Below the pieces are notes generated by a model. That model saw only the letters and a list, made by a program, of their open reading frames with translations, was not told the origin of the DNA and did not search any database. The position numbers and the translations under genes are program-made. Shown here one piece after another: positions 1-9,329 of a stretch of DNA of 29,929 nt; the stretch's first letter is position 1, and each line of letters begins with the position of its first letter. The stretch comes from Chara braunii. Taxonomy: Eukaryota; Streptophyta; Charophyceae; Charales; Characeae. The stretch is taken from positions 806,869 through 836,797 of the forward strand of contig BFEA01000557.1 in assembly GCA_003427395.1 (NCBI GenBank). Direction: 5' to 3'.

Positions 1-47
<47 letters not shown>
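1..47. repeat. (TA)n microsatellite, left arm
   Basis: Nearly pure alternating TA with a single C interruption near position 8. It ends in TATATCGTCA, which is the reverse complement of the sequence that opens the second TA tract at 198-207. The two tracts could therefore pair as the arms of one long hairpin enclosing the ribozyme unit. Confidence 0.95.
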
Positions 48-49
<2 letters not shown>

Positions 50-61
50 TCATATATCAAT

Positions 62-143
62 GAGGGGATTCTGCAGACTGTTGAGGGTTCAGCCTCCTGA
101 TGAGTCGGTGAAACTCCGACGAAACAGTTTGTCACAGCCCCTC
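62..143 (+). ncRNA. Hammerhead self-cleaving ribozyme, type III topology
   Basis: All hammerhead core elements are present and correctly spaced. CTGATGA lies at 97-103. Stem II is 104-108 with 116-120 (5 bp, 7-nt loop). GAAA lies at 121-124. Stem I is 83-86 with 93-96 (4 bp, 6-nt loop). Stem III is 74-80 with 125-131 (7 bp, one G-U). The cleavage triplet would be GUU, with the cut after 82. Stem III is the open helix, and a further 6-bp helix (62-67 with 138-143) extends it. GUU is a permitted but less common triplet than GUC. Hammerheads in animal genomes are known from Penelope-like elements and retrozymes, mostly as type I, so type III topology is unusual. A type I fold with the GUC at 131-133 was tested and fails, because stem I does not pair. 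Activity is inferred, not shown. Confidence 0.85.
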
Positions 144-166
144 GTTTGTTGTCGTCTTCTCTCTCT

Positions 167-188
167 CTGCCCACGGTTTACCGGGCAG
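167..188 (+). other. GC-rich hairpin downstream of the ribozyme
   Basis: CTGCC (167-171) pairs with GGCAG (184-188), and CGG (174-176) pairs with CCG (181-183). There is a 2-nt bulge and a TTTA loop. It lies between the ribozyme and the second TA tract and may belong to the same small element. No function is assigned. Confidence 0.6.
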
Positions 189-197
189 TTCTGTTTG

Positions 198-202
198 TGA
201 CG

Positions 203-231
<29 letters not shown>
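198..231. repeat. (TA)n microsatellite, right arm, with inverted edge
   Basis: TGACGATATA followed by pure TA repeats. The edge is the exact reverse complement of 43-52, so the ribozyme-containing segment 53-197 has inverted flanks inside a TA array. Confidence 0.9.
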
Positions 232-233
<2 letters not shown>

Positions 234-496
234 TTTGAAGAACAATTTCCATGTTACCTTCGGGCAAACGTTTTTCAATTCATTAGAGAAGAGAGAGAGA
301 GTCTGCATGTCTGTATGTGTGTGTCAAAGAAACAACATTATACAACGATCTTCTCCGTCTCCTTCCCCCCCCTCCTCCCCGCCCCCCTTCAGCCGCAGCA
401 TCGCTTCGGCGGGTCCACTTGTATAAATAAATAAATGAATGCTGCCTCAAACCGAAGCCTGCGGCCCTAAGGCTGATCGCAGCCTCCAGGGCGCGC
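232..496. other. Low-complexity sequence, no gene recognised
   Basis: Contains a GAGAGA run, a TGTGTG run, a C-rich/T-rich stretch near 345-395 and an AT-rich TATAAATAAATAAATG at about 422. A 63-codon frame here is low complexity and is not supported as a gene. The LTR-like sequence starts at 497. Confidence 0.5.
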
Positions 497-1432
497 TGTC
501 GGAGGGCGCGGTGTCTCAGCCCTCCGCCGTGTACCAGATGGCAGCTTATGAACCTTTACTGCGTACCAGCACTCAGCTCAGACTCCGCAGCGTATCAGCT
601 CCCTGCTCACTGATCTTTGCGATGTACCAAGCACACCCTACTGACAACCTTGGTAGTGTACTAGGCTCGTCCTGCGAATGTCCTGACCTTGGGCTGATCT
701 GGTGGGCGCTCCCACAACAAAGGGTGTGGGTGCGCCACTGGACTTTCCATTGGTCCACGGAGACTCGGCGCCCTGCTGTACAGCAGAGCACTAGCGGCCT
801 GTGGCCGTGGTAGCCGCCAGGCTCACCCAGGGACGCGAAGGCAGAGGGATAGACGTTGTCTTTTCTACTGCGTGTCGAGTACTCTCAAGTCGAGTTATGG
901 GTTAGGTACACAGAGCTGCTGTCTCGGTCAAGTAAGAAGAGAGTAGAGAAAGAAAAAGAAAATAAAATAGATAAGCAAGGGAACCTGCACCTTGCTCTGG
1001 ATCGTTATTTTGATTTTGAATGATCTCAGGCTGCAGCGGCGTTGCTTTTTTTTTCCTTTCCTTTTTCTTTCTTCTATTATTATTAATATTATTTAAACCT
1101 ATTTTTATTAGATGTTTTTTTTTTTTTTGAATCCCGTTTCCCCTTTCTGTCACTTTGCAGGGGAACAAAGGGTTCAATTTCCAATCGTGTCCATAAGCGG
1201 GTGGCCTAGAATGACCAGCTTTTCGCATTTCGTTGTATCACAAAAGCAACCTATTAAGCGGCACATAGTGGACCCCAAAAGAGGGGCAACCCAAGGCCGC
1301 TTTGGTAGGAGGCTTATCACCTCCCACAGACGGTCATAAGCCCCCTCCTTGCCATCAGACGCGAGTACCCGTTAGTGATAGTCCAATGAGTTGTTTAAAA
1401 AAAAGGGGGTCGCCTGTCGGTATCCCGTTATG

Positions 1433-1564
1433 GGACCATCATGCCGTGTCCAGTTTTCCAGAATGAGTTGAAAAGACCGTGGGCACTGGTTGAGTTATAA
1501 CGGACCATCACGCCGTGTCCAGTTTTCCAGAATGAGTTGAAAAGACCGTGGGCACTGGTTGAGT
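1433..1564 (+). repeat. 69-bp tandem duplication
   Basis: Two adjacent copies begin GGACCATCAYGCCGTGTCC at 1433 and 1502. They differ at about one position over the shared ~63 bases. They lie in the non-coding part of the left LTR-like copy. No equivalent duplication was noticed in the inverted copy. Confidence 0.9.
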
Positions 1565-1861
1565 CGAGTGTCTGTTCAGATGATCGTTGGGTCTTGGCTA
1601 ATTTTCCCTTTTTATATTTTATTATTATTATTGGTGATGATATTATTTAAATGTTGTCAAGTTTTATTTATCGATTTAAGGATTTTTCTTTTACATCTTA
1701 TTTAGAAAGCAGGGATCGCGACATACAACGATCCTATAAAGAGAGGATGATGGGTCATCCACTATGGCCAGTAAGTACATGTTAGGAAGTTTGTGAACTT
1801 TGTGGTACTCACGCGGCTGGCAAACCGGGATAGCAGTACAGGGTGGTGAGGCGCCCAGGCT

Positions 1862-2368
1862 ATGGCTCCTTCTTTGCGAATACGCAGGTTATGGCTATTC
1901 CAAGGTGAAGAAACTATGGCGTGGAGAAAGGGGTTGGAGGGGTATTGGCCTGACTGTTGGAGGTTGTTGGTACGTGGGGCCTTAGCGTCGGAGGAAGGCC
2001 CTTGGATCACAACGATCCTAAATTTTGATGGGGATGATGCTAAACTGAAGATCAATGGCGAAGGGGGTAAAGAGGGAGAAATGAGACAGGACCCAAAGCT
2101 ACAAGCAGCAATCACCGAGGCTAAGAACAAGGCGGAGAGGAGGCTTCGGTGGGACCACGTTACCGCCCGACTTGAGGTCACTATAACCTACCACGAGACA
2201 AAGAGCTCAACAGGGGCCACCGAGAGGGAGCAAAGAGGTCTGGACCCCGACTCAGAGCTACAAAGTGAAGAGAGTGATGTGGAGACCCGATTCTGGCATG
2301 GGTTGGATCAGTGGAGACGAGATCACCCGCCACTTGCATCGTTAGAAGAGGGTTTGAAAGTCAACTAA
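1862..2368 (+). CDS. Family C protein (unrecognised), left copy
   Basis: Open frame of 168 codons with an ATG at 1862. By comparison with the paralogue at 12469-11948 the more likely start is the in-frame ATG at 1916. The conserved core has a GYWPDCW motif, then a strand-like ITTILNFDGDDAKLKI segment, then a helix containing QAAITEAKNKAERR, then a strand ending YHETKSSTG. An acidic, low-complexity tail follows. The inverted paralogue matches all of these, and the DNA differences fall mainly on third codon positions, which is the pattern expected for a protein under purifying selection. I see no signal peptide, membrane segment or known catalytic motif. A strong splice-donor-like CCA/GTAAGT lies upstream at about 1769. 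The protein matches no family I recognise. It could be an element-encoded accessory protein. Confidence 0.7.
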   Translation: MAPSLRIRRLWLFQGEETMAWRKGLEGYWPDCWRLLVRGALASEEGPWITTILNFDGDDAKLKINGEGGKEGEMRQDPKLQAAITEAKNKAERRLRWDHVTARLEVTITYHETKSSTGATEREQRGLDPDSELQSEESDVETRFWHGLDQWRRDHPPLASLEEGLKVN

Positions 2369-2717
2369 GTCAACTCGCGTCGACGAGGTCTTTGAGAGAG
2401 AGGCGGGCGATCCTCTTGTTTTTGTTGTTGATGTCAGCTTGCGATGGTCACATCAAGAAAAACACTTACTTCGCGCAGGCAGTGACGCGGAGCTTACGAG
2501 ACGGTTAAGGGTGGATCCGCCGTACTACGGCACGCTCCAGTGTGAGTGGGCAGAGAAAAGAGCGAGGGAAGAAGAAAGGGAGTTAGAGAGAAAGGAGAGG
2601 GGGCGTGTAAGGTACACACAAAAGTACGAGTTACTGTTGAATTTTTCAGCGAGAGATGGAGCTCTACGTGATGGTAAGGGGTTGACGTCACCTCAGTCAT
2701 CTTTCTGTTTCGATTGA
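2369..2717 (+). CDS. Family B-like frame following family C, left copy
   Basis: This frame opens about ten bases before the family C stop and runs to a stop at 2715-2717 without an obvious ATG, so its translation start is unclear. A charged helix (EWAEKRAREEERE) is followed by KYELLLNFSARDGAL, which resembles the family B signature IEYVIFFYGPDGKL at 9080-9325. The inverted copy shows a possible decayed counterpart at about 11760-11650, in the same order after family C. The assignment rests on a short motif plus gene order and is tentative. Confidence 0.4.
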
Positions 2718-2720
2718 ATG

Positions 2721-5695
2721 TCGTATGACAATTTTCAAGTTGCGTCGCTTTCGCCTTCAAAACTTAAATGGTTGTTATACGTTTCCTACTTGGGGGTTAC
2801 TCATCTTCTTAATCAGGTGTTGGACTGAGAAGAAAAAAGATGATGAGTGATGAAGTAGGAGGGCGTCTTGAACTACTTGTCGTACGAAGCACGGTACACC
2901 CATAGGCTACAAAGGTCGAGTGCCAGTGAAAATTGGACACTGAAGTTGACGCAGTTTTACGATTCTTCTGTTTGATTAGATGTTGTGGAGGGTTTCTTGA
3001 GACAGAGGATGAGGTCGCAAAACGGACACAAGTAATGATGAGCATTGCAGTTAGAAGAGGAACAAGTGTATGTGTGCCGCTAGGTACTCATATCAGGACA
3101 GAGCGAGATTTGAGAGAAGGAGAGACGTGTACCTTTTACCTTCTCTAGCGAACATCATTAGACTTCCATTGGTGGGCTGCAGTCAACTTTGTTTCTATTG
3201 AAGCTAACGCCTAGAGTGTCTAACGCTCACGTGGGCGACTAAAATGAAGAATGTGTAGGAGCTACGCATTTTCATTAGTACAGTTGACTCTCCTCCATCA
3301 TCTTTTTTAATTGCTTAAGTTTTTCGGTGTCTGACAGAGCATGTATAGCAATCAAACATTGTTAGTTGAACAAAAGGGCGGACTTGGAATGGAGGGGTAT
3401 TATTAAGGAACGAGTTCCACTGAGGCTTGCTATTGTTCTATTTGTGATGAGAAGACATGCCAAGTATTGAGGTAGTGAATAAGTAATCGGATCGGGTATC
3501 AGTCTAATGTGCTTGCACGTTGTCGGCGTGAATACCCTTACAAGGGTATCTGCCCTGGTTTTTGCAAGTGACAGAAAAAAATAAGTTTGAAAGTTTAAGT
3601 ATACCGCGCAAGGCGCGGTTGCGTCTGTGATTTACGTTGACTGGATGGTTGACTAGAATAGAGAGTGTGTGGGCGCGCGGGTTTTTGAGGCGCGCGTGAT
3701 CTTTTATTTATTGATGATTGGAAAGTCGGCGTGATTGCCGGCCGGGATTTTCTTCTGATTAAATAGGGATTTAAAAAGGATCATATCTTGTTGATTGATG
3801 TGTTTGCCTGTGACCTGTGCGTACGTGCGGAGGACGGCATCGACAACAATGTGACTTCTGAAGGCATTTCGGTAGCTTGGCGCGTCGTGCAGTGTCCGCT
3901 TGTTTAGGCGTCCGCCGGAGCTAGACCCAGACTCGGGCCTAGTATTATTGGTTATGGCGTTGGGCTTTCATTTGAGGGGCTCAGGGACCGAGATTGAGTG
4001 GCAGTGGGCGTGGCGGCGTCAGGTTTAAAAGTTTGACCTTAAGGTCGTCGCGGTCGTCAAAAATCCTGGGCGTGCGCCCCTTTTTACTGATCTATGTGTC
4101 CTGCGCGGTCGGGATGCTGGCCCATGAGGTGGATGAGGCCTGCGTAGGCAGGGACTGCCCGCAGGAGCACCGCCCATTTTCCGCGGTTGCCATGGGAAGG
4201 TTCGAAGGTGAGCGTGCCATTTGGGCCCGATAGGTGGTGGCCCGTGCCTAGACATAGTGGGCCAGGGGCGCAGGCTGCTCACATGGAACGTTTCTTCACC
4301 TCGGCCTTCAAAAATTTCGGTTTGGCTGCAATTGCCGCTGTCTCCGAGATCTGCACGGGGGTCTGCTGTACCTGGGACTAGTGCCACGGGCATGTAGTAG
4401 GGCCCGCGTCGCAGAGGTCGGATGGTAGTAGGCCCCCTGAGCAGGGTGGGCTGAGGGACTGAAGTGGAGGCCGTAGTAAAGGCCGACGCGCAAGGCGCTA
4501 TCGGGCTTGGGTATAGAGGCGATAGACCAATCGAATCGCCCGGTAGCATACTCCGAAGTTTCCCTCAGGATGTTTAAAGCGGTTAGGGAGTCGGTCTGCG
4601 CTAGGTACCAGTGGGGAACGAACAAGAAGAAAACGAGAGTGCGTGGCGGAGGTGGGAAAGGTGAATCCGACGCAAAATCGCGCCAAGATGCGTTCGGGGT
4701 TGAGGTGGCGGAGATAAGGTCGGGCGCTGTGCAGTCGGCCGCCGTGGGGGAATAGCGTTGGTCGAGAAGCCAGCGGGGTGACGAGCGCCAGGCATAAGGT
4801 GGAGAGGCGGAGAGGCGGACACAGCAAAGGTAGGAACGTGAATGAACCCGGACGGGGGGTGGTGCCGGGTGCGTGCAAACGAAGGTGGAAATAACGAGGA
4901 GGCTGGTCAGGCGCAGTGGGAGAGTGTGTAGCATTGTTAGTCGGGGATGGAATCAGTCGGGGAGAGGGGTGCTCCTCCCGTTTTAGGAGTGGGCGAGTCC
5001 GACCATGAAGTCGGATTAGTTAGTGAGTTAGTAGATCGAAAGATAGATGAGAATGGAGTTGCGTGGAGGTGGTGATGGCGGGAAGTGAAGAAGAATGGAG
5101 AGTAATTTTTGTTATATCGGTCGTTTCTCGACCATTTTCAGCAAACTAAAATCCTAAGCCATGGGTTCGGGTTATTGCGAGTCAGAATATGAAGTCGGTT
5201 TTCGTGATAGGTGAGTAGACTATGAGTTAGCAGAAAAGCGCACTGCGTCGAGCTATGGCGGAGGGGGAAAAAGGTGGGAGTGAAAAGTCTGACCCTCACT
5301 CGATCCTGGATGGATTCGAGCGAGGTAGGGTGTTAAACTAGGGAGTTTGGGGAGGTTGAATGTGATGGCGAAGTCAGATTTTGTAGTGGGATAAGGAATT
5401 AGATGGTAGGTGGGGTCAGGGTTGCGCTCGGAGAAGGGAGTTAGCAAAATGAGAATGTATCCAACTGCCTTTTAGTGAAGTGTTCATGTCGATTTTGTTC
5501 ATCCCATTGAAGGGACGGATGTAGGGTCAGCCACGGAAGTAAAGACTTACCCCTTGCCCGATACGTCGCTCAGGAAAGCCGATGGGAACAGTTCGACTTA
5601 CCTCGCTGCCGATGCCGCTTGGGGAAGGCACGACGTACCTAGTCGTGTTATAGCAGGAGGTTCATACTTTTTGGGAGGGGCGGATCTGTGATAGG

Positions 5696-5697
<2 letters not shown>
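2721..5697. other. Unrecognised sequence, no supported gene
   Basis: About 3 kb with no frame I can support. The 3.9-4.9 kb part is GC-rich and gives long open frames on both strands, the expected artefact of base composition. Codon content there is Pro/Ser/Arg-rich on one strand and Gly/Arg-rich on the other, with no domain motif. CTTACC-containing blocks recur at about 5548, 5599 and 5794. It may be the rest of the left LTR-like element or older repeats. Confidence 0.4.
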
Positions 5698-5779
<82 letters not shown>

Positions 5780-5789
5780 AAAAAAAAAA
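5698..5789. repeat. (GA)n microsatellite followed by poly-A
   Basis: A pure GA dinucleotide tract from 5698 to 5774, then about 15 A. Length here is prone to sequencing and assembly error. Confidence 0.97.
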
Positions 5790-6254
5790 GTAGCTTACCT
5801 CGAAGGCGGACCGGAGAGAGAGAGAGGATCCGGTGAGGCTGCTGTCACTCCTCGTGACCGCTAATACCGCGATAGTTAGGCTTATTCGTAATCAACGTGG
5901 TTGCCCCCGGTCGACCCTCTGAGTCAGTCAGCTGAGTAGACTGGGATATCGAGATGAACGAGGATAGAAGACGGATAGTGCGGCGGGGGTAACGGAGCCA
6001 GAAGACAGACAGAGGGTTAGGTTAGGGTGCTGAACAGCAGAGGACAAGTGGGGGGGCTGACCGTTGTCGCACTTCTTCTTAGTCAGGCCACTTCAGGCGA
6101 CCAAGAAAGCCAACTGGCTGTCATGCAGGATTTTGGATGTGATTGCAATAAATAAAATAAATTAAATAATGCAAATCCCTTCCAGTTGTGTGCGTCCGGC
6201 TTCGAGCGAGACCCTTCAATTGCGATCTTCGCCGGTCCCTGGTCTTAGGAATCT

Positions 6255-6260
6255 TTTATT
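6255..6260 (-). promoter_or_regulatory. Candidate poly(A) signal in the LTR
   Basis: AATAAA on the minus strand about 190 bases before the LTR 3' end, the right strand and region for retrotransposon polyadenylation. The same signal is at 25307-25312. This short AT-rich motif could occur by chance. Confidence 0.3.
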
Positions 6261-6565
6261 TTGATTCGGAACAGCAGAGAATTATGCAAATAATAACCAT
6301 AAAATTAAGGGGGGTGCTATGCATAAAATTATGCCAATCTGATTTTGAGAACTGTGACAGAATCATTCGCGAAAACAATCATCAGACAAGATCAATGCAA
6401 GAAGCAAGACAGACTGACTCGAACAATGACANGTTCAAGTGAATGAGGGAAGAATGAGAACTCATAATAATCTTAGAAAGTACATATAAGCAAGCATGGT
6501 CAACTCCTCTCAAGAGTCCTCACTCGTCCCTCTGGTCAGTCTCTCTCAATCTCTCGTTNCGNTGT

Positions 6566-7339
6566 TCATCTCTGGTGNTGTGGTCCATGCCTGCGTACAG
6601 TTTGAGATTGAGGCCTCGTGACATAAAGCCACCTGAAGCCAACAAACTCTGAACACGACCATCCAAGATACATGANCCGGAAGTTAACCATGGAACAAAA
6701 CTCCTCCCACAGCGTAGGCAGTCNGTCTACTGAAAAGACCCCTCGTCTGAGGTAGGGATACTCGGTGGGCTCAGTTAGCGCCTCAATNTCGATCACCGCT
6801 GGAGAGATGTACCTCTCCGCCAAGCCAACCATGTCGAGNCAACTCNTGCCATCAGTGAGAAGNNAAGNAACCGNAGGNTTGGGATAGTNAGTGTAANGCT
6901 TTGGCCCGAAGCTNCGGATCAGCGNAGTGCCANTCTCATCGANTTCCCTCTCCCTCTGCTCGAGATACCTTGTGGCGGAGATCCAAANGACGTCAAAATG
7001 ATCATGAGNNTCCTTCCCCTTCTTCAAGTATGGCCTCAAGTCATGAATAGTACCGTCTGCAAAGCTGGTCTGGACAACAAAGATTGACAGGTCTCCCTGT
7101 CTGAAGCCGATGGCATTGACATACTGGTAACGGATGGCCTCCTTACGTGAAAATTGGTTGAGATTGGTCAGCACTGACTCGCTGACCAGGAAAGATTGGA
7201 CCGCACTCATGGATGAGATGTCTGCTGTTTGCTGACTTTCTATGACTTGATCGCCGATCTTATTACTAAACCGGTTGCTGAATTGATTGTTGAATGTCTG
7301 GATAAGCGAGTTGTTCTTGTTCAGAGACAAAACACTCAC
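6566..7339 (-). CDS. Family A protein A4 inside the 3' LTR (ambiguous bases)
   Basis: About 257 codons, starting GTG or from a preceding frame. The first codon overlaps the TGA of the family B frame upstream as GTGA. An Asn/Ser-rich N-terminus is followed by a segment containing LTNLNQFSRKEA, which aligns with LIRSLNTLSKKET of A2. The family signature is HDLRPYLKKG, after a strand-like IFVVQTSF. A proline motif, YPxP, is obscured by Ns and corresponds to VPIPPIP in A1. The last ~90 residues have no counterpart in the leader copies. More than twenty ambiguous bases make the exact protein unreliable. No known domain is recognised. Confidence 0.6.
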   Translation of the reverse strand: MSVLSLNKNNSLIQTFNNQFSNRFSNKIGDQVIESQQTADISSMSAVQSFLVSESVLTNLNQFSRKEAIRYQYVNAIGFRQGDLSIFVVQTSFADGTIHDLRPYLKKGKXXHDHFDVXWISATRYLEQREREXDEXGTXLIXSFGPKXYTXYPXPXVXXLLTDGXSXLDMVGLAERYISPAVIXIEALTEPTEYPYLRRGVFSVDXLPTLWEEFCSMVNFRXMYLGWSCSEFVGFRWLYVTRPQSQTVRRHGPXHQR

Positions 7340-7590
7340 TGGTGGCTGCCAATTGTCCTCCTTGCCTCCTCAATAGTACCCAAAAAAGTTATGGTGACAC
7401 ATAGTTTCTCATTCTTGTCGTGCAAATAGTATGTGTACTCGATTTTTGTATGATTTCTCACGAGGGTCAGTGCGTGTTCCATCATCAAAGTAGTTTGCTG
7501 GTTATACTCCTCAACTGCACTATCCCTCCAGGTCTCTGCAGTGCTCTCAAACAGCAAGCACGAGACTCTAATTGTGTTGCTGCTGTCCAT
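7336..7590 (-). CDS. Family B protein B3 inside the 3' LTR
   Basis: 84 codons with an ATG at 7590, intact. A predicted strand at the N-terminus (TIRVSCLLF) precedes a helix around TTLMMEHALTLV. The family B signature IEYTYYLHDKNEKL follows, and the C-terminus is GTIEEARRTIG. The stop overlaps the first codon of the A4 frame, which suggests coupled translation or a former fusion. No cysteine/histidine cluster, signal peptide or membrane segment is seen. Function unknown. Confidence 0.65.
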   Translation of the reverse strand: MDSSNTIRVSCLLFESTAETWRDSAVEEYNQQTTLMMEHALTLVRNHTKIEYTYYLHDKNEKLCVTITFLGTIEEARRTIGSHQ

Positions 7591-7874
7591 ATTCTCGCCG
7601 AATTCTCACTACATCAGTTCACCCAACTCGAGAAGGGTGACTCTTGGATAATCTAAGTATGAAGAGGCTATTGGGCAGGTTGCTGTTTTGAATAGTTGAT
7701 TCAGATTGTCGTTTCTTGTTGTTGTTCCTGGTTCCTGTTCTGAAAATTGATTGGTTGCTGTTCTGGAAACTGATTGCTTGCTAAAGAACGCTCGTTGCCG
7801 TTAACGTTGGTTGTTTGTTGATTAAACACAAATTGAGTAGTAACCGGATCCACAGTTAAATACCGTTTTGAGCA

Positions 7875-8060
7875 TCATCCTAAGTACCACTCTGAATGCG
7901 GTTCCAAGTACTGTCCTGAGAACCGCTCTAAGTACAGCTCCGAGTACAGTTCTGAGTACTGCCCCGAGTACAGTACCGAGTACAGTTCTGTCCAGAGTAT
8001 AGAGTCCGAATCCGGATCTGAATACTGTTCAGAGTACTGAGTCCGAGTTCTGATCTGAAC
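7875..8060. repeat. 12-bp degenerate tandem repeat, block 1
   Basis: Consecutive 12-base units resembling GAGTACAGTTCT (for example around 7915-7988), drifting toward the edges. The period is a multiple of three, so any frame through it stays in phase. An identical block occurs at 26927-27112. Confidence 0.8.
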
Positions 8061-8399
8061 ACCTTCTCTAAATGTTGGTTAAGAAATGACTGTTGCAAAA
8101 ATTGTTGATCAAAGGTTGGTTAAATGTTGATTGTTCGCTACATTGTCATTTGACTGCTGATTGTGTAAACTGAGTGTTGTTAAAGTTTGCTGATAAAGGG
8201 CAAGATAATAAAGGTCGAGTTAACCGTAGTCTGCCAATGAATGCCCGCTGTCAGATCAAGTTGACCATTTGTTAAACAACTATGGATTAAAATAGTGGCT
8301 GAACTATTTGTTAAAAACTGTCCCAATCTGAATACAGTTTTGACTACAGTCCCAGGTGCTGCACTGGAAACGTTCTAAAAGTCAGTTCTAAATACTATT

Positions 8400-8650
8400 T
8401 CTCCGAAATGTTGCCTTGAGGGCTACCTTCGCCCCCTTTCTCTTTTGTCTTTTTTTTTTATTATTCTAGTTACAGTTTTTGGATGCGGCTTTGACCCCTA
8501 ATCTGCTTGTTGTTCTGGTTGCTGGCCCAGTCATTGTCTGACCACCACTTGGTTACCGACTGACTGCTGCTGTTAAAATTGTCACTCAAAAGTGCCTTTT
8601 CTGACCACTGACTGGTTGCGGAACATCGATCAAATAAAGGACCAAATAAT
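8400..8650. other. LTR sequence without a supported gene
   Basis: Contains a T-rich tract at about 8447-8459 and TGCTG/GTTGCTGG-type simple motifs. No conserved frame on either strand. Confidence 0.4.
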
Positions 8651-8654
8651 GACT

Positions 8655-8795
8655 GAGTACCGCTCCGAGTACTGTTGTGAGCAAAGTCTTGAGTACAGTT
8701 TTGAGTTCGAATCCGAGTATGGTTCAGAGTATGGCTTTAAGTATGATTCCAGGTATGGTTCTGAGTATGGTTCCAGGTTCCTGGTATGGTCCTGA
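8655..8795. repeat. 12-bp degenerate tandem repeat, block 2
   Basis: About eleven 12-base units of the type GAGTATGGTTCC. Read on the plus strand they give a Glu-Tyr-Gly-Ser-like four-residue repeat in a 67-codon frame (8592-8795). That frame lies opposite to the element's coding strand and may be fortuitous. A second copy is at 27707-27847. Confidence 0.8.
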
Positions 8796-9079
8796 GCACC
8801 GTCTGGATGCCTTTCGAATACTTGTCCTGGACACCGTTCTCAAAAGCTGCCTCAGAAAACCTATTCTCTGACAGCCATTTCCGGTTGCCGCTCTGATTAC
8901 TGTGCCGATCTCAATGTCTGAACATTAATCCTGACCTAGTCTCAGTTCTGGCTGTTTGAATATGTACTGAATATTCGGATTGTTGACACCAGCATCCTCA
9001 TGCCACGGAGGAGGCTGCAAACTGCCACTGTTTGGACACTAGTAGAGTTCTGGAAATGGTCATTTGAACTTTGTTGGGC

Positions 9080-9325
9080 TCACATGAGTTTTGCCTTGGC
9101 CTGCTCCACGCTTTCTAGCGAAGAACTGGTACTATGCAGTTTACCATCGGGCCCGTAGAAGAAGATCACGTATTCGATGTACTTTCTCTCTCTCGTTGTT
9201 TCAACCGCAAACTCTCTTTGAGTTAGTCTAAGTCTTTCCATATCCCTACTCGCCTCTTCCTCCCAGCCTTCTCTCTTATCCCTATCCGATCTACCTTTCA
9301 CCACCAGAATTTCGTTCTTCTTCAT
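9080..9325 (-). CDS. Family B protein B4 inside the 3' LTR, intact copy
   Basis: 81 codons starting with ATG at 9325. The order is a short N-terminal strand (NEILVVKG), a highly charged helix (GWEEEASRDMERLR), the signature IEYVIFFYGPDGKL, and the C-terminal helix ESVEQAKAKLM. The copy in the other LTR (28377-28132) has two nonsense changes. It shares order and motif spacing with B1-B3 but is more charged. Function unknown. Confidence 0.65.
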   Translation of the reverse strand: MKKNEILVVKGRSDRDKREGWEEEASRDMERLRLTQREFAVETTRERKYIEYVIFFYGPDGKLHSTSSSLESVEQAKAKLM

Positions 9326-9329
9326 GACC

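Larger units (their letters stand above)
497..2720 (+). mobile_element. LTR-like sequence, plus-oriented relative of the LTR at 14044-11431
   Basis: It starts TGTCGGAGGG and is colinear, in inverted orientation, with 14044 down to 11431. Conserved landmarks are the first ~40 bases, a CCAAT-type box (ATTGG at 749-753, matching 13856-13860 on the other strand), a GAGTTATGGGT block near 893, a block at about 1250-1370 matching 13060-12905, and the family C reading frame. Upstream sequences of the two copies do not match, so TGTCGG is the likely element edge. No matching CGACA end with an adjacent primer-binding site was found downstream, so the copy is probably truncated or rearranged. The end coordinate is where I stop seeing homology and is approximate. 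Confidence 0.7.

Noticed and set aside
97-143. Alternative type I hammerhead using GUC at 131-133
   Set aside because: Bases after the GUC do not pair with bases before CTGATGA, so stem I cannot form; the type III fold pairs fully.
235-813. Plus-strand open frames before and within the LTR start
   Set aside because: Low complexity, and the part after 497 is not kept in frame in the homologous inverted copy.
1762-2181. Minus-strand frame opposite family C
   Set aside because: Shadow of the conserved plus-strand frame; Ser/Leu-rich with no conservation of its own.
3841-3845. CGACA as the possible end of the left LTR-like copy
   Set aside because: No TGGCGCC-type primer-binding site follows within a plausible distance.
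4025-4934. Long minus-strand frames in GC-rich DNA
   Set aside because: Several overlapping frames are open at once, as expected from composition; no domain, no homologue in the window.
6015-6027. TTAGG-like telomeric repeat (GGTTAGGTTAGGG)
   Set aside because: Fewer than three units; the CCCTAA-like motif near 13312 is also too short.
6188-6442. Plus-strand 84-codon frame repeated at 25240-25494
   Set aside because: Repeated only because the LTR is repeated; it contains an N, has no motif, and lies opposite the element's coding direction.
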